From Heyndrickxia sporothermodurans (GTDB lineage Bacteria; Bacillota; Bacilli; Bacillales; Bacillaceae_C), in the NCBI GenBank assembly GCA_016756695.1, contig CP066701.1, forward strand, positions 738,001 to 802,000: a stretch of 64,000 nucleotides of DNA. Direction: 5' to 3'. Numbering within the stretch: the stretch's first letter is position 1; each line of letters starts with the position of its first letter. Shown in pieces: positions 16,946 through 25,476 of this stretch. The notes below the pieces were generated by a model, which was not told where the DNA came from, searched no databases, and saw only the letters and a list, made by a program, of their open reading frames with translations. The position numbers and the translations under genes were made by a program.

Positions 16946-18991
16946 TTATTTTGAATAGGTTTGAATGAGTTCATATAGTTGATCTAGGGCATCCATTTGT
17001 ATCATTTTTTTGATATCTGCAGATGTACTAGCTAGCTTCATCAATTGCATTAATGCTTGAAAATGCTGATTTTTATCAACTGCTGCAATAACAACTACAA
17101 GATGAATTTTTTGATTGCCTCCTACATCTAATCCATTATTTATTTTTAATAAACTCATCCCTATTGAACGAACACCATCTTCCGGACTTGCATGTGGGAT
17201 CGCTATATTCATTCTAAGCAAAATATATGGAGACATCGTCGGATATTGCTCAAGCATGGTATCCACATATTGCTTTGTAATAACCCCTTTATTCAAAAGT
17301 GGCTCCGAAGCGATTTTTATCGCGTCATGCCAACTATCCACATGGTCTCGTATAACCATCGTTTCTGGTGTAATTAAATCAGACAAATAACATCCTTGCT
17401 TTTGTTTAGTTGGATCAGATTCTTGAATCGAAAAATAATCCTGTAATGCATTAATTAATCCCTGTTTTTCTTCAATTTTTGCATACTTTCCAATAATATC
17501 CACAATTTGATTCACATTAATAACGGATGAATTTAATCCAAAAATCGTTTTCATTACACGTTGGCGAAGCTGAACTTTTTCAAAATCAGTAATAAATCGT
17601 TCAACAATAAAAAGCTGTTTGTCTGTTTGCAAAGGTACTGGAGAAAAGACAATATCAATTTCTCTATTGAAATTTTCAAATTCACGAACAGATAGTGCAT
17701 TATAGAAATAAATTTCAGGAAACAATCCTCTTAATGTATTTTCCATCAACTTTGATATAGATACTCCATTTGGACAAACAACGACAGCCTTTTTCTTTAT
17801 TTGAATTGTTTCACCACTATTGATTAAATGTCCACCGAGGAAGATTGTAATAAACATAACTTCACTTTCAGGAATACTACATCCTATATATTCTTCCAGC
17901 GGTTTAATTGAATCTTTGACAATATAATGGATTGCATCAAATTCTTCACTAAATTTCTCAATCATCGAATAATTGGTCGTTAAATGATATTTAATTCGAT
18001 AATATGCCGGTTTCATGTGCAAAACTAATCTTTCCAGTAATGCATCTTTATCTTTTAAAACGATAACTGCTTTTTTCTCAAAAAGATCTAAACTATCTCT
18101 CAATGCTTGGATGAATTGTGGCAATTCATTTTTTGTTAAAAATTGTGACGATAATACATTTGATGTTAGCAACTGCAACGTTAGAAATAAACGTTCAGCC
18201 TTTGGAATATCTTTCCCATCCTGAATGAGGATTTCAGCCGCTTCAAATTCCTTTGTATCAGATAACTCTTCATAATCAATATGGTAAGGATTAGATACGA
18301 GCTTACCTCTATTTATTCTTTTTGAAATAATAGCAATAACATAAGGGAGAAGTTTCATTCTTTCATCACTAAATTTCAAATGAAGTCTCGTTTCAACCTC
18401 TTCCATTTGTGCTTTCAGCCTTTGAATCTCTTTCCCTTGTATTTCAATTATTTGTTCAATATAGGATTCACCATTATAAATACTAAATACGGATTGTAAA
18501 ACATCTACTAAAAGTTTTCTTTTGTTCCATTCAGTTCCCGAAAGATCATAGCCTTTTACTCTCGAATAAACAATTGTTAAATCATATTTAGCGACTATAT
18601 TTTGAGCCGATTTCAGATCCCGCAGTATGGTGTTTTTGCTCACTTCCATTACGGAGGTAAAATGTATTAATGATAATTCCTCATTACTGCTTAAAATCAT
18701 TAATAGAATTAGAACTGCTCTTTCTTTTTCCGAAGGAATATATTTTTGTTTAGATGGTTCAATCGTTTCAGTAAACAATTCGATTAATACCGGATTCACA
18801 ATAAACTTCCCACTATTTGTTCGTTTAATGGCCGGAAAATTTTTTTCCAGTAACCAGTCATTGATTTTCTTAAAGCTATAACTAATTTGCCTTCGAGATA
18901 ATTGATACTTTTCCTCAAGTCTTGCATTTGATATTTCGGGGTTACCAATAACCTCTTTTAATAAAGAATTACTCCTTTCATCTAAATACAT
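16946..18991 (-). CDS. PRD-containing PTS-regulated transcriptional activator (MtlR/LicR type)
   Basis: This 681-residue regulator heads the polyol operon. It has an N-terminal HTH (NARLEEKYQLSRRQISYSFKKINDWL, with a second HTH near SLIHFTSVMEVSKNTILRDLKSAQ). PTS regulation domains lie between about residues 190 and 400, with histidine regions near QALRDSLDLFEKK and MIEKFSEEFDAIHYIV. A IIB-like segment (KAVVVCPNGVSISKLMENTL) and a C-terminal IIA domain with IAIPHASPEDG follow. Such proteins are activated when their PRDs and IIA-like domain are phosphorylated or dephosphorylated according to PTS flux. The length is normal. Its own promoter region holds a CRE and a palindrome, so I infer that it drives the whole operon from there. 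Confidence 0.88.
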   Translation of the reverse strand: MYLDERSNSLLKEVIGNPEISNARLEEKYQLSRRQISYSFKKINDWLLEKNFPAIKRTNSGKFIVNPVLIELFTETIEPSKQKYIPSEKERAVLILLMILSSNEELSLIHFTSVMEVSKNTILRDLKSAQNIVAKYDLTIVYSRVKGYDLSGTEWNKRKLLVDVLQSVFSIYNGESYIEQIIEIQGKEIQRLKAQMEEVETRLHLKFSDERMKLLPYVIAIISKRINRGKLVSNPYHIDYEELSDTKEFEAAEILIQDGKDIPKAERLFLTLQLLTSNVLSSQFLTKNELPQFIQALRDSLDLFEKKAVIVLKDKDALLERLVLHMKPAYYRIKYHLTTNYSMIEKFSEEFDAIHYIVKDSIKPLEEYIGCSIPESEVMFITIFLGGHLINSGETIQIKKKAVVVCPNGVSISKLMENTLRGLFPEIYFYNALSVREFENFNREIDIVFSPVPLQTDKQLFIVERFITDFEKVQLRQRVMKTIFGLNSSVINVNQIVDIIGKYAKIEEKQGLINALQDYFSIQESDPTKQKQGCYLSDLITPETMVIRDHVDSWHDAIKIASEPLLNKGVITKQYVDTMLEQYPTMSPYILLRMNIAIPHASPEDGVRSIGMSLLKINNGLDVGGNQKIHLVVVIAAVDKNQHFQALMQLMKLASTSADIKKMIQMDALDQLYELIQTYSK

Positions 18992-19041
18992 AATTGATTC
19001 CCCCTAACATATTTTTAGTTTATCAGAAATTATCAAACTAT

Positions 19042-19056
19042 TGGTTGCGCTTTCAT
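19042..19056 (-). promoter_or_regulatory. CRE (CcpA site) before the polyol operon
   Basis: On the minus strand ATGAAAGCGCAACCA fits the consensus WTGNAANCGNWNNCW at every defined position. It lies about 50 bases before the regulator start, so glucose repression of the whole operon through CcpA is expected. Confidence 0.7.
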
Positions 19057-19064
19057 AACCATTT

Positions 19065-19085
19065 GTTGCAGGGAAAATGTGCAAC
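19065..19085 (-). promoter_or_regulatory. Candidate operator for the PRD activator
   Basis: GTTGCA, nine bases, TGCAAC form an inverted repeat just upstream of the CRE as read on the minus strand. A position before the promoter suits an activator site of the MtlR type. No other gene start is nearby. The assignment is an inference from position and symmetry. Confidence 0.4.
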
Positions 19086-19153
19086 GTGATGATGTATTAT
19101 TATTTTTTCATAAATTTAAATAACTTAAGAGGAGGCAATTGAGCATGCAATAA

Positions 19154-19180
19154 CCTGTGCAGTACATATCGTTGCACAGG
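19154..19180. terminator. Hairpin between ogt-like gene and polyol operon
   Basis: CCTGTGCA and TGCACAGG pair over 8 bp with an 11-base loop. There is no clear T run on either side, so it may be an operator-like palindrome instead of a terminator. It sits upstream of the polyol promoter region and downstream of the alkyltransferase-like gene. Confidence 0.35.
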
Positions 19181-19217
19181 CCCTGTCGAAACATTTCATA
19201 TTGTTTTATCTTGATAA

Positions 19218-19532
19218 TTATTTCGGATGAAACCGATACTTTCCAAGATCAATCCGATCATTCAAGCCGAATTCAATTCCTTCATTTTCAAGAGAAAATT
19301 TTTGTATTTGAAAATATTCATCATCCGTAAAGCCAATTTGGCCTTTCGCATTTACCACACGATGCCATGGTAGTCGGTGCTTTTTACTCATTGAGTGAAG
19401 GATGCGGACGACTTGTCTCGCTGCCCTCGGACTTCCCGCTAATGTCGCAATTTGTCCGTAAGTCATGACTTTACCTTCGGGGATATGTTGAATAATTGAA
19501 ATGACTTGTGAAGTAAATGGAGTCATATGCAT
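19218..19532 (-). CDS. Alkyltransferase-like (ATL) DNA-repair protein
   Basis: This 104-residue protein matches the C-terminal domain of O6-alkylguanine-DNA methyltransferase: EGKVMTYGQIATLAGSPRAARQVVRIL is the DNA-binding helix with the arginine finger. The active-site motif PCHRV is replaced by PWHRVV, so the acceptor cysteine is a tryptophan. That change defines ATL proteins, which bind alkylated guanine, flip it out and hand the lesion to nucleotide excision repair. The ATG is preceded by AAAGGAAAAG. It stands alone in a short region between two oppositely regulated units. Confidence 0.88.
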   Translation of the reverse strand: MHMTPFTSQVISIIQHIPEGKVMTYGQIATLAGSPRAARQVVRILHSMSKKHRLPWHRVVNAKGQIGFTDDEYFQIQKFSLENEGIEFGLNDRIDLGKYRFHPK

Positions 19533-19565
19533 CTTTTCCTTTTTCTACTAGTTTTGTAGGAATGA

Positions 19566-19593
19566 TTGACGTTATTTTAATATATATTATACT
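19566..19593 (+). promoter_or_regulatory. Sigma-A promoter of queT
   Basis: TTGACG (19566-19571) and TATACT (19588-19593) are separated by 16 bases. The start of transcription would fall about 15 bases before the riboswitch. Confidence 0.6.
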
Positions 19594-19619
19594 ATAATAG
19601 CTTGATTATTTTCGAAAGA

Positions 19620-19655
19620 CGTGGTTCGAAACCATCCCACGATAAAAAACTAAGG
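19620..19655 (+). ncRNA. PreQ1-I riboswitch
   Basis: CGTGG pairs with CCACG around the loop GGTTCGAAACCATCC, and the A-rich tail GATAAAAAACTAAGG follows. This is the class I preQ1 aptamer layout, in which the tail folds back to make a pseudoknot. The tail runs into AAGGAGA, the ribosome site of queT, so preQ1 binding should block translation of the transporter. Confidence 0.9.
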
Positions 19656-19667
19656 AGAGAATTGAAT

Positions 19668-20153
19668 ATGAAAGTAAAAACACTTGTTGTAAATGCGATT
19701 ATTGCCGCATTGTATTTAGCAATATCCTTTGTTATCCAACCGATTGGATTTAAAGCGATTCAATTCCGTATTCCGGAAATGTTTAACCATTTAATCGTTT
19801 TTAATAAAAAGTACTTTTTCGGTATTGTATTAGGGGTCATTCTTGCAAACTTCTTTTTGTCACCGATGCCGAATTATGATCTAATATTTGGCGTTGGGCA
19901 ATCAATTATTTCTTTATTGATTACAATAGGAGTATCTTATTTTATTAAAAATATATGGGGACGTATGATTGTAAATACAATTGTGTTTACCTTTACAATG
20001 TTTATCATTGCATATGAGCTGCAACTTGCCTTCGGAGTTCCTTTTCTTTACGGATGGCTTACGACAGCAGTCGGTGAGTTTGTCATCATGGCTATCGGTG
20101 CACCCATCTTTTATATCTTAAATAAACGCGTCCATTTTGAAAATCAAGTATAA
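19668..20153 (+). CDS. queT: Queuosine precursor transporter QueT
   Basis: This 161-residue membrane protein is the substrate-binding S component of an energy-coupling factor transporter for queuosine precursors. Five to six hydrophobic segments are visible, and the N-terminal block VNAIIAALYLAISFVIQPIGFKAIQFRIPEMFNHL is typical of the family. ATG 19668 follows AAGGAGAGAATTGAAT, which directly joins the preQ1-I riboswitch. Starting at the earlier in-frame codon would place coding sequence inside the riboswitch. The family and the RNA element support each other, so the assignment is firm. The ATPase and T components are presumably encoded elsewhere. Confidence 0.93.
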   Translation: MKVKTLVVNAIIAALYLAISFVIQPIGFKAIQFRIPEMFNHLIVFNKKYFFGIVLGVILANFFLSPMPNYDLIFGVGQSIISLLITIGVSYFIKNIWGRMIVNTIVFTFTMFIIAYELQLAFGVPFLYGWLTTAVGEFVIMAIGAPIFYILNKRVHFENQV

Positions 20154-20156
20154 ATA

Positions 20157-20190
20157 AGAGCGATCGCTGTAGTGGCGAATCGCTCTTTTT
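20157..20190. terminator. Bidirectional terminator between queT and MFS gene
   Basis: AGAGCGAT pairs with ATCGCTCT and is followed by TTTTT on the plus strand, with A bases on the opposite side. It lies between convergent genes. Confidence 0.75.
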
Positions 20191-20199
20191 AATATGGTG

Positions 20200-21417
20200 T
20201 TACATACTTTGAGATGTGGATGTAGCTGTTACTGTTTCGGTTTCCGATTCTTTCTTTTTCATAAAAAGAAATGTGTAAATAATTAATAACAGAACTAAAC
20301 ACACAATTGAAAATCCATAAATGAAATGGAATCCCTTATTCGCAGCAAGGATACCAAGTCCTGTTGAACCAATGGCCATCCCGAGATCCATAGAGGAAAA
20401 ATACATTGCGTTCGCCGTTCCTTGTTTTTCTTTAGTAACAAGACTAACCGCTATCGCTTGTAAGGTTGGTGTCACCATTCCATAAGCCACTCCATAGAAA
20501 AATCCTGCAAATAGTAAAGTACTTGCACTATGGGTGATAGATAATAGAAACAATCCAATGATTCCACAAATTGCTGCCGGATAGATAATTACTTTATGTC
20601 CGAGCCTATCATACAATCTTCCAGAAACCGGTCTTGCCGCTAACATGACAATTGCTACGACTAAAAAGAAGAGAGAAACGGACCCACCGAGATGCTCCTC
20701 CTTACCTAGTTCTCTTAGAAAGCTAATGACACCTCCAAGCGTGATTGAGAAAAGTGCACATAAAATACTTGGAACAAACGCCTTTTTATCAAAAATTGAT
20801 TCCCTTAAAGAAAGCTTATGCTTCGGTTCTACCTTCGTTAAAGCTAGTTCTTCTTTTGAAGGTTTAATAAAAAAGCTGAAGATAAAAGTAAGGACTGCCA
20901 ATACGACTGAAATAATTAATAAAAAATTAAATGATAGCGTAGCTAACAAGGCAAGTGCTACCATAGGAGCCATACTCGTTCCAATACTTGTCGCTAATCC
21001 GTAATAACCGATTCCTTCACCTAATCTCTTTTTTGGAATGATATTTGTAGCTAAAGTCGCTAAAATCGTTGTCATTATTCCAAACCCAATTCCATGAAAC
21101 ACCCGTAATAAAAGTAATAATGGTACGGACTGTTGATTGTAAGCAATCGCGAGTGTAATGGCTACGAAAGCGAGTGAATAAATACTCATTTTTTTCACAT
21201 TGACACGATGAATAAGAAATCCGATAAACGGACGCGTAATAATTGCCGCTACCATAAAAACTGTCGTCATCAGCCCACCTTGAGCGGGGTTATTTTTGAT
21301 ATCGGTAATAAAAGCTGGAAACCCAGCTGTAAGCAATTGCAAACATAAAAAAAATAAAAAAGCCATTAAGACAATGGCTACATACTGACCTGTCCACAAT
21401 TTATTCGATTCCTTCAT
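20200..21417 (-). CDS. MFS efflux transporter
   Basis: This 405-residue major facilitator has twelve hydrophobic segments. Motif A is seen as GFLIHRVNVKKM after the second segment and again as GRLYDRLGHKVI in the second half. The C-terminal tail is acidic and threonine-rich. It follows a MarR regulator by 17 bases and forms an operon with it, which points to a regulated efflux pump for small toxic compounds. Its start follows AAAGAGGGAATAA. The substrate is unknown. Confidence 0.87.
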   Translation of the reverse strand: MKESNKLWTGQYVAIVLMAFLFFLCLQLLTAGFPAFITDIKNNPAQGGLMTTVFMVAAIITRPFIGFLIHRVNVKKMSIYSLAFVAITLAIAYNQQSVPLLLLLRVFHGIGFGIMTTILATLATNIIPKKRLGEGIGYYGLATSIGTSMAPMVALALLATLSFNFLLIISVVLAVLTFIFSFFIKPSKEELALTKVEPKHKLSLRESIFDKKAFVPSILCALFSITLGGVISFLRELGKEEHLGGSVSLFFLVVAIVMLAARPVSGRLYDRLGHKVIIYPAAICGIIGLFLLSITHSASTLLFAGFFYGVAYGMVTPTLQAIAVSLVTKEKQGTANAMYFSSMDLGMAIGSTGLGILAANKGFHFIYGFSIVCLVLLLIIYTFLFMKKKESETETVTATSTSQSM

Positions 21418-21434
21418 ACATTTATTCCCTCTTT

Positions 21435-21884
21435 CTAGTTGTTTACGTCATCAAGTAGTGAATCTGCATTGTCTTCAAGCTGTTTCAATACTTTCAAATA
21501 AATAAGGAGTGACTCTTCATCAATTCCATTGATAATTTTTGTAAAAATCTCTTCTAAATACGGAGCAACTTCTTCAACTAACTTCTTTCCTTTTTCCGTG
21601 ATTGCGATTAAAAAGGAACGTCGATCAGATGGATTCACTTTTCGTTTAATAACCTCACTTTTTTCAAGTAAATCGAGAATTTTCGTCAATGTTGCCTGAT
21701 CTTTATCCGCTCTGATTGATAATTCCTTTTGTGAAATATGATCATGCTCACTTAGCGTTCTTAGAACACTCCATTGTTCAGAAGTAATATTATAAGATTT
21801 TAAGTAAAAATTAATCGTACGACTCATTTTTTTACTAGTCCGCACAGAAGCAAACCCGATTGATCTATCTTTTGAAATGGCCAC
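21435..21884 (-). CDS. MarR-family transcriptional regulator
   Basis: This 149-residue winged-helix regulator has the recognition region HISQKELSIRADKDQATLTKILDLLEKSEVIKR followed by the wing NPSDRRSFLIAITEKGKK, the standard MarR pattern. It precedes an MFS pump in the same operon and probably represses it until a ligand binds. The N-terminal dimerisation helix includes INFYLKSYNITSEQWSVLRTL. The start follows AAAGGAGAACG. Confidence 0.9.
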   Translation of the reverse strand: MAISKDRSIGFASVRTSKKMSRTINFYLKSYNITSEQWSVLRTLSEHDHISQKELSIRADKDQATLTKILDLLEKSEVIKRKVNPSDRRSFLIAITEKGKKLVEEVAPYLEEIFTKIINGIDEESLLIYLKVLKQLEDNADSLLDDVNN

Positions 21885-21983
21885 CTTAAACGTTCTCCTT
21901 TCAAATATATTTTTAATTATATACTAAAAATTAATTTGTGTAAATATAGTTTGTGTACGAATTATTTTCGGTAACATAGACCG

Positions 21984-22212
21984 TTACTTTCCGCTACAGG
22001 AACCTGCTTTCCGCGGGGAGGAAGTCGAGCCTCCTCGGCTTGCGCCTGTGGGGTCTCGACCTTTCCTCTACATCCCGCAGGAGTCAGGTTCCTTCCGCTC
22101 CAATCCACTCTGCGTTTCCATATTTGTAAAATACAACGACCTATTATATTTCTTTTCGCAATTTTTCCCACTTAAAGTTCCGTTAAGAAAGTCTGATTGG
22201 AGCGGAAATCAC
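21984..22212. repeat. Dispersed Bacillaceae intergenic repeat, long copy
   Basis: This block is GC-rich for the window and contains several inverted repeats: TTTCCGC near 22009, GGAACCTG pairing with CAGGTTCC, GTCGAG pairing with CTCGAC, and TTCCGCTCCAATC against GATTGGAGCGGAA at the far end. The sequence style (CTTTCCGCGGG, CCTCCTCGGCTTGCGCCTG, TCCCGCAGGAGTC) is that of a repeat common between genes in Bacillus relatives. A diverged second-half copy is at 58385-58490 and a short one at 8659-8696. Open frames in it are not genes. Confidence 0.75.
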
Positions 22213-22261
22213 CTCCATACTGATCAATAGCAACAAAGGTTGTGAAAACAGCCATTAAAAA

Positions 22262-22293
22262 AAGAACGACAATGAAGATGGTGATTTCATTGT
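22262..22293 (-). terminator. Terminator of the MATE gene
   Basis: On the minus strand GACAATGAA and TTCATTGTC pair with an 8-base loop and are followed by GTTCTTTTTTT. The stem begins within the stop region of the MATE gene. Confidence 0.7.
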
Positions 22294-23678
22294 CATCCTT
22301 TGATAAACATTTCCGTTCTTTGTAATTCTGCACTTACGAATTTCCGTTTTTGAATATAAATAAGTCTCGCTGCTAATCCAATTCCTGCTGCCAGTAATCC
22401 GGATGTTAAGCCAATCCAATATCCTGGTGCACCAAGTGTGGTGAAATGTGCTAATAAATAGCCAACAGGTAAACAGATGAGCCAGTAAGCAATAAGGGTC
22501 GTAATAAATGCGATGTTAACATCTTTGTATCCCCGCAGTGCCGCTTGTGCAGTCGCTTGAATCGCATCGGAAATTTGGAAAAATAATGCGTAAATTAAAA
22601 AATGCGCAGTTAAGTTAATGACCGCTAGTTCATTTGAATAGAAGCCTGCTACCTTGTATCTAAATAAAACTACGAGTAAACCTGTAAAAAGAGCAATGAT
22701 GACAGATAAACTAATCCCTAACCAACTATAGGCCCTCGCGTCTTTATAACGTTTTGCCCCCACTTCAAAGCCGACCAAAACAGTTAAAGCTAAAGAAATA
22801 CTTACAGGAACCATATAGAGAAACGAAACGATATTAAGAGCTGATTGGTAGGCAGCAATCGTTGTCACACTGAACTTACTAATTAATATCGTCACAACGG
22901 CAAACATACTCGTTTCAAAAAAGGTTGATAATCCCATCGGGACACCAATTTTTAAGATTTCCTTGCATTTTTCAACTGAAAACTTTTTAAAATTGGAAAA
23001 TACTCGATATGCCGAAAATGGTTCTTGTCGTTTAATGATGTACGCTGTTATCCCTGCTATAATCCAATACGTAATGGAGGTTGCATAACCTGCACCTGCT
23101 CCCCCAAGTTCTGGGAGACCCCAATGTCCATAAATAAACAAATAATTTAATAAGAAATTAAACGGTAACGATGAAATCATAATCACCATAATGACACGTG
23201 TTTTTCCGAGTCCGTAGATAAATGATCTTAAAACATTAAAAATAAATAGTGGAAGAATGCCATAACTTAATCCAACTAAATAGTCATGTGCTGTATTTTG
23301 CACACGAACCGGCAGATTCATTCGATTTAATAATGGATCTAATAGAAAAAAGCCAAGTACAATTACTAATAATGCGATCATTAACGATAGATAGACGCCA
23401 TTGACTACAATAGATGATACTTCTTTATTTTTCTTTTCTCCAAAGCGCTGGGCGACAATTGGCGATACGGCTAGTAGAATTCCGCTTAATCCTGTAAATA
23501 CCGGATTCCATATAGAAGATCCAATTGCCACTCCCGCCAAATCGGAAGAATGATACTTACCCGACAAAATCGTGTTAAAAAACACCATCGAAAACATTCC
23601 TAATTGAGTGATTAAAATAGGAATGAGTAAAATAAATATTTGTTTTATTTTTTCCTTCATTGTATACGTTTGATTCAT
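22293..23678 (-). CDS. MATE-family multidrug efflux transporter
   Basis: This membrane protein of 461 residues has about twelve hydrophobic segments in two similar halves, starting KQIFILLIPILITQLGMFSMVFFNTILSG. The MATE landmarks GLSYGILPLFIFNVLRSFIYGLGKTR and QISDAIQATAQAALRGYKD (the homologous block of each half) are clear. It exports drugs or metabolites in exchange for Na+ or H+. ATG 23678 is chosen because TAGGAG lies 11 bases before it; the open frame extends to 23744 inside the helicase gene. It overlaps or nearly touches the broken helicase and was probably co-transcribed with it before the IS insertion. Confidence 0.88.
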   Translation of the reverse strand: MNQTYTMKEKIKQIFILLIPILITQLGMFSMVFFNTILSGKYHSSDLAGVAIGSSIWNPVFTGLSGILLAVSPIVAQRFGEKKNKEVSSIVVNGVYLSLMIALLVIVLGFFLLDPLLNRMNLPVRVQNTAHDYLVGLSYGILPLFIFNVLRSFIYGLGKTRVIMVIMISSLPFNFLLNYLFIYGHWGLPELGGAGAGYATSITYWIIAGITAYIIKRQEPFSAYRVFSNFKKFSVEKCKEILKIGVPMGLSTFFETSMFAVVTILISKFSVTTIAAYQSALNIVSFLYMVPVSISLALTVLVGFEVGAKRYKDARAYSWLGISLSVIIALFTGLLVVLFRYKVAGFYSNELAVINLTAHFLIYALFFQISDAIQATAQAALRGYKDVNIAFITTLIAYWLICLPVGYLLAHFTTLGAPGYWIGLTSGLLAAGIGLAARLIYIQKRKFVSAELQRTEMFIKG

Positions 23679-23707
23679 TTTTCCGGTACTCCTACACGTA
23701 AATAATA

Positions 23708-25399
23708 TTAATCGACTGGTTCCAGAAGTCCCATTTCTATACATGTTGAAAGGGATAATTTCTTGTTGCTAGATGGAAATTGAATGTCGATGCTCTCCTG
23801 TCCGATATGCGTAATTTCACCATGACCAAACACACGATGTTTGATCATTTTTCCTTCCACCAGTTGTGAACGATCCTTTATTCCATTTGGATTAGAAGGA
23901 ACTTTTGACTTATTAGCGACAGCATTTAATTGTGCCTTTTCCTTGACGGGAGCAATAATTTGGCGGATATTGCTTAAAAATGGGGATTCCTTTACAGGGC
24001 TGCCATTTTTCTTTTCGTATGAAAGGAGTTCTAGATGCTGCTTTGCCCGAGTCATTCCAACATAGAAAAGACGAACAGCTTCTTCCATTAGCTCATGATT
24101 CCCTTCATCATAGCTTTTTGTTTCTGCCTTTGAAGGGATCATTCCATCCACTAAGTCAATCATGTACACGCGTTTAAACTCCAGCCCCTTCGAACTGTGG
24201 AAAGTAGAAAGTGTCACGACGTTTTCATTTTTTTGTCGCTTTGAATTTTTCATCAATGTTTCTAAATATTTTAAACGATGTGCAAACTCTTCCATCGTCT
24301 CTAATGTATCCGCAATTTCTTCTAATGTATTGAGAATTCCCACGAGATATTCCAGATTAAAGCCAAGTCGTTCGCTCATTTTCTCGAGAGCCTTCTCGTA
24401 TCCTAGCTCATAGCGAATATATCGGATAGCAGAAAGAGGAGCAATTCCCTTCATATCACGGAAAATTTCCTTGCATTTTTTCAGTTGTTTTACTTGATAT
24501 TCCTTTAACTGGACGAACTGAAGAAGATTGTCAAAAACTGAATCGTTATTACGTACAGCTTTTAATTCGGCCATTTGCTGTTTCGTAATATACCCATTAA
24601 ATTTCATATGGATTTTATCTAAAATATCTACACGTTTATCATTAAAAGTCATTCTCATGAAATTCAATATGTCTTCAACAACCCAATGGGAAAAAAATCG
24701 ATTGTCCGAGTCTTTTATATAAAAAGGGATGCCAGCTCGATCAAATAGATTAATAAGCGGAATTGATGACGAGTTGTTTCGGTATAACACAGCAACATCT
24801 CGATAGTTTGCAACTGTAGAAATTTCTTTCACTAAATACGACGTTTGATTTTTATCATTAAAATGACGTTTCACGATAATTGGTTTAGCAGCTGGGTTAT
24901 CTGTAAACATATTTTTATCATAGCGATGCTTATTTCGCTTGATGAATTGGTTGGCAGCATTAACGATATCCTTTGATGAACGATAATTTTGCTCCATCTT
25001 AAGAATCGTTGCTTCCGGATATACTTTTTTGAAATCCATTAAATATTGTGGTTCCGCCGCACGCCATGTGTAGATCGATTGGTCATCATCGGCTACAACA
25101 CATAGATTTTTATGCTTCTGTACGAGTTTTTCAATGATTGCATGTTGAACCATCGATGTATCTTGACTTTCGTCGGTAAGAAAATAGTCATATCTTTGTT
25201 GATACTTTAGAAGAAGTTCTCCCTCTTCTTCTAATACTCTGTTAGCTATCGTTAACATGTCATCATAATCTACTAATAATTGATTCGAACTTGTTCGTTT
25301 AACTTTTTCATATTCTCGTAAAATTTGTTCTGCCTGGGGAACAGTACATTCAACGGTTGACCATTTTTTCTGTGGAAGAAGTTTATTTTTTATATAGCT
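23708..25399 (-). pseudogene. UvrD-like helicase, C-terminal part (split by IS1182)
   Basis: This part holds motifs II to VI of a superfamily 1A helicase: YDYFLTDESQDTSMVQ (DExx box), VVADDDQSIYTWRAAEP (III), LEQNYRSS (IV), TLSTFHSSKGLEFKRVYMIDL (V) and VRLFYVGMTRAKQHLELLSY (VI). The frame is open up to the IS1182 junction at 25399, with ...NQLLVDYDDMLTIANRV before the first internal ATG. Joining 29874-29382 to 25395-23708 (one AGCT kept) gives 2181 bases, exactly 727 codons, so the gene was intact before insertion. The restored 726-residue protein has the size and order of a YjcD/PcrA-type helicase. Confidence 0.9.
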
Positions 25400-25476
25400 G
25401 AGTCAATTTCATAATTGCTCTTTTTAAAAATACAGAATCCTACAGAATTTCTAAAATATATTTTTAAAAACAGAAA

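Noticed and set aside
21962-22230. Two short open frames in the GC-rich repeat
   Set aside because: They lie wholly inside a dispersed non-coding repeat with several inverted repeats; no ribosome site.
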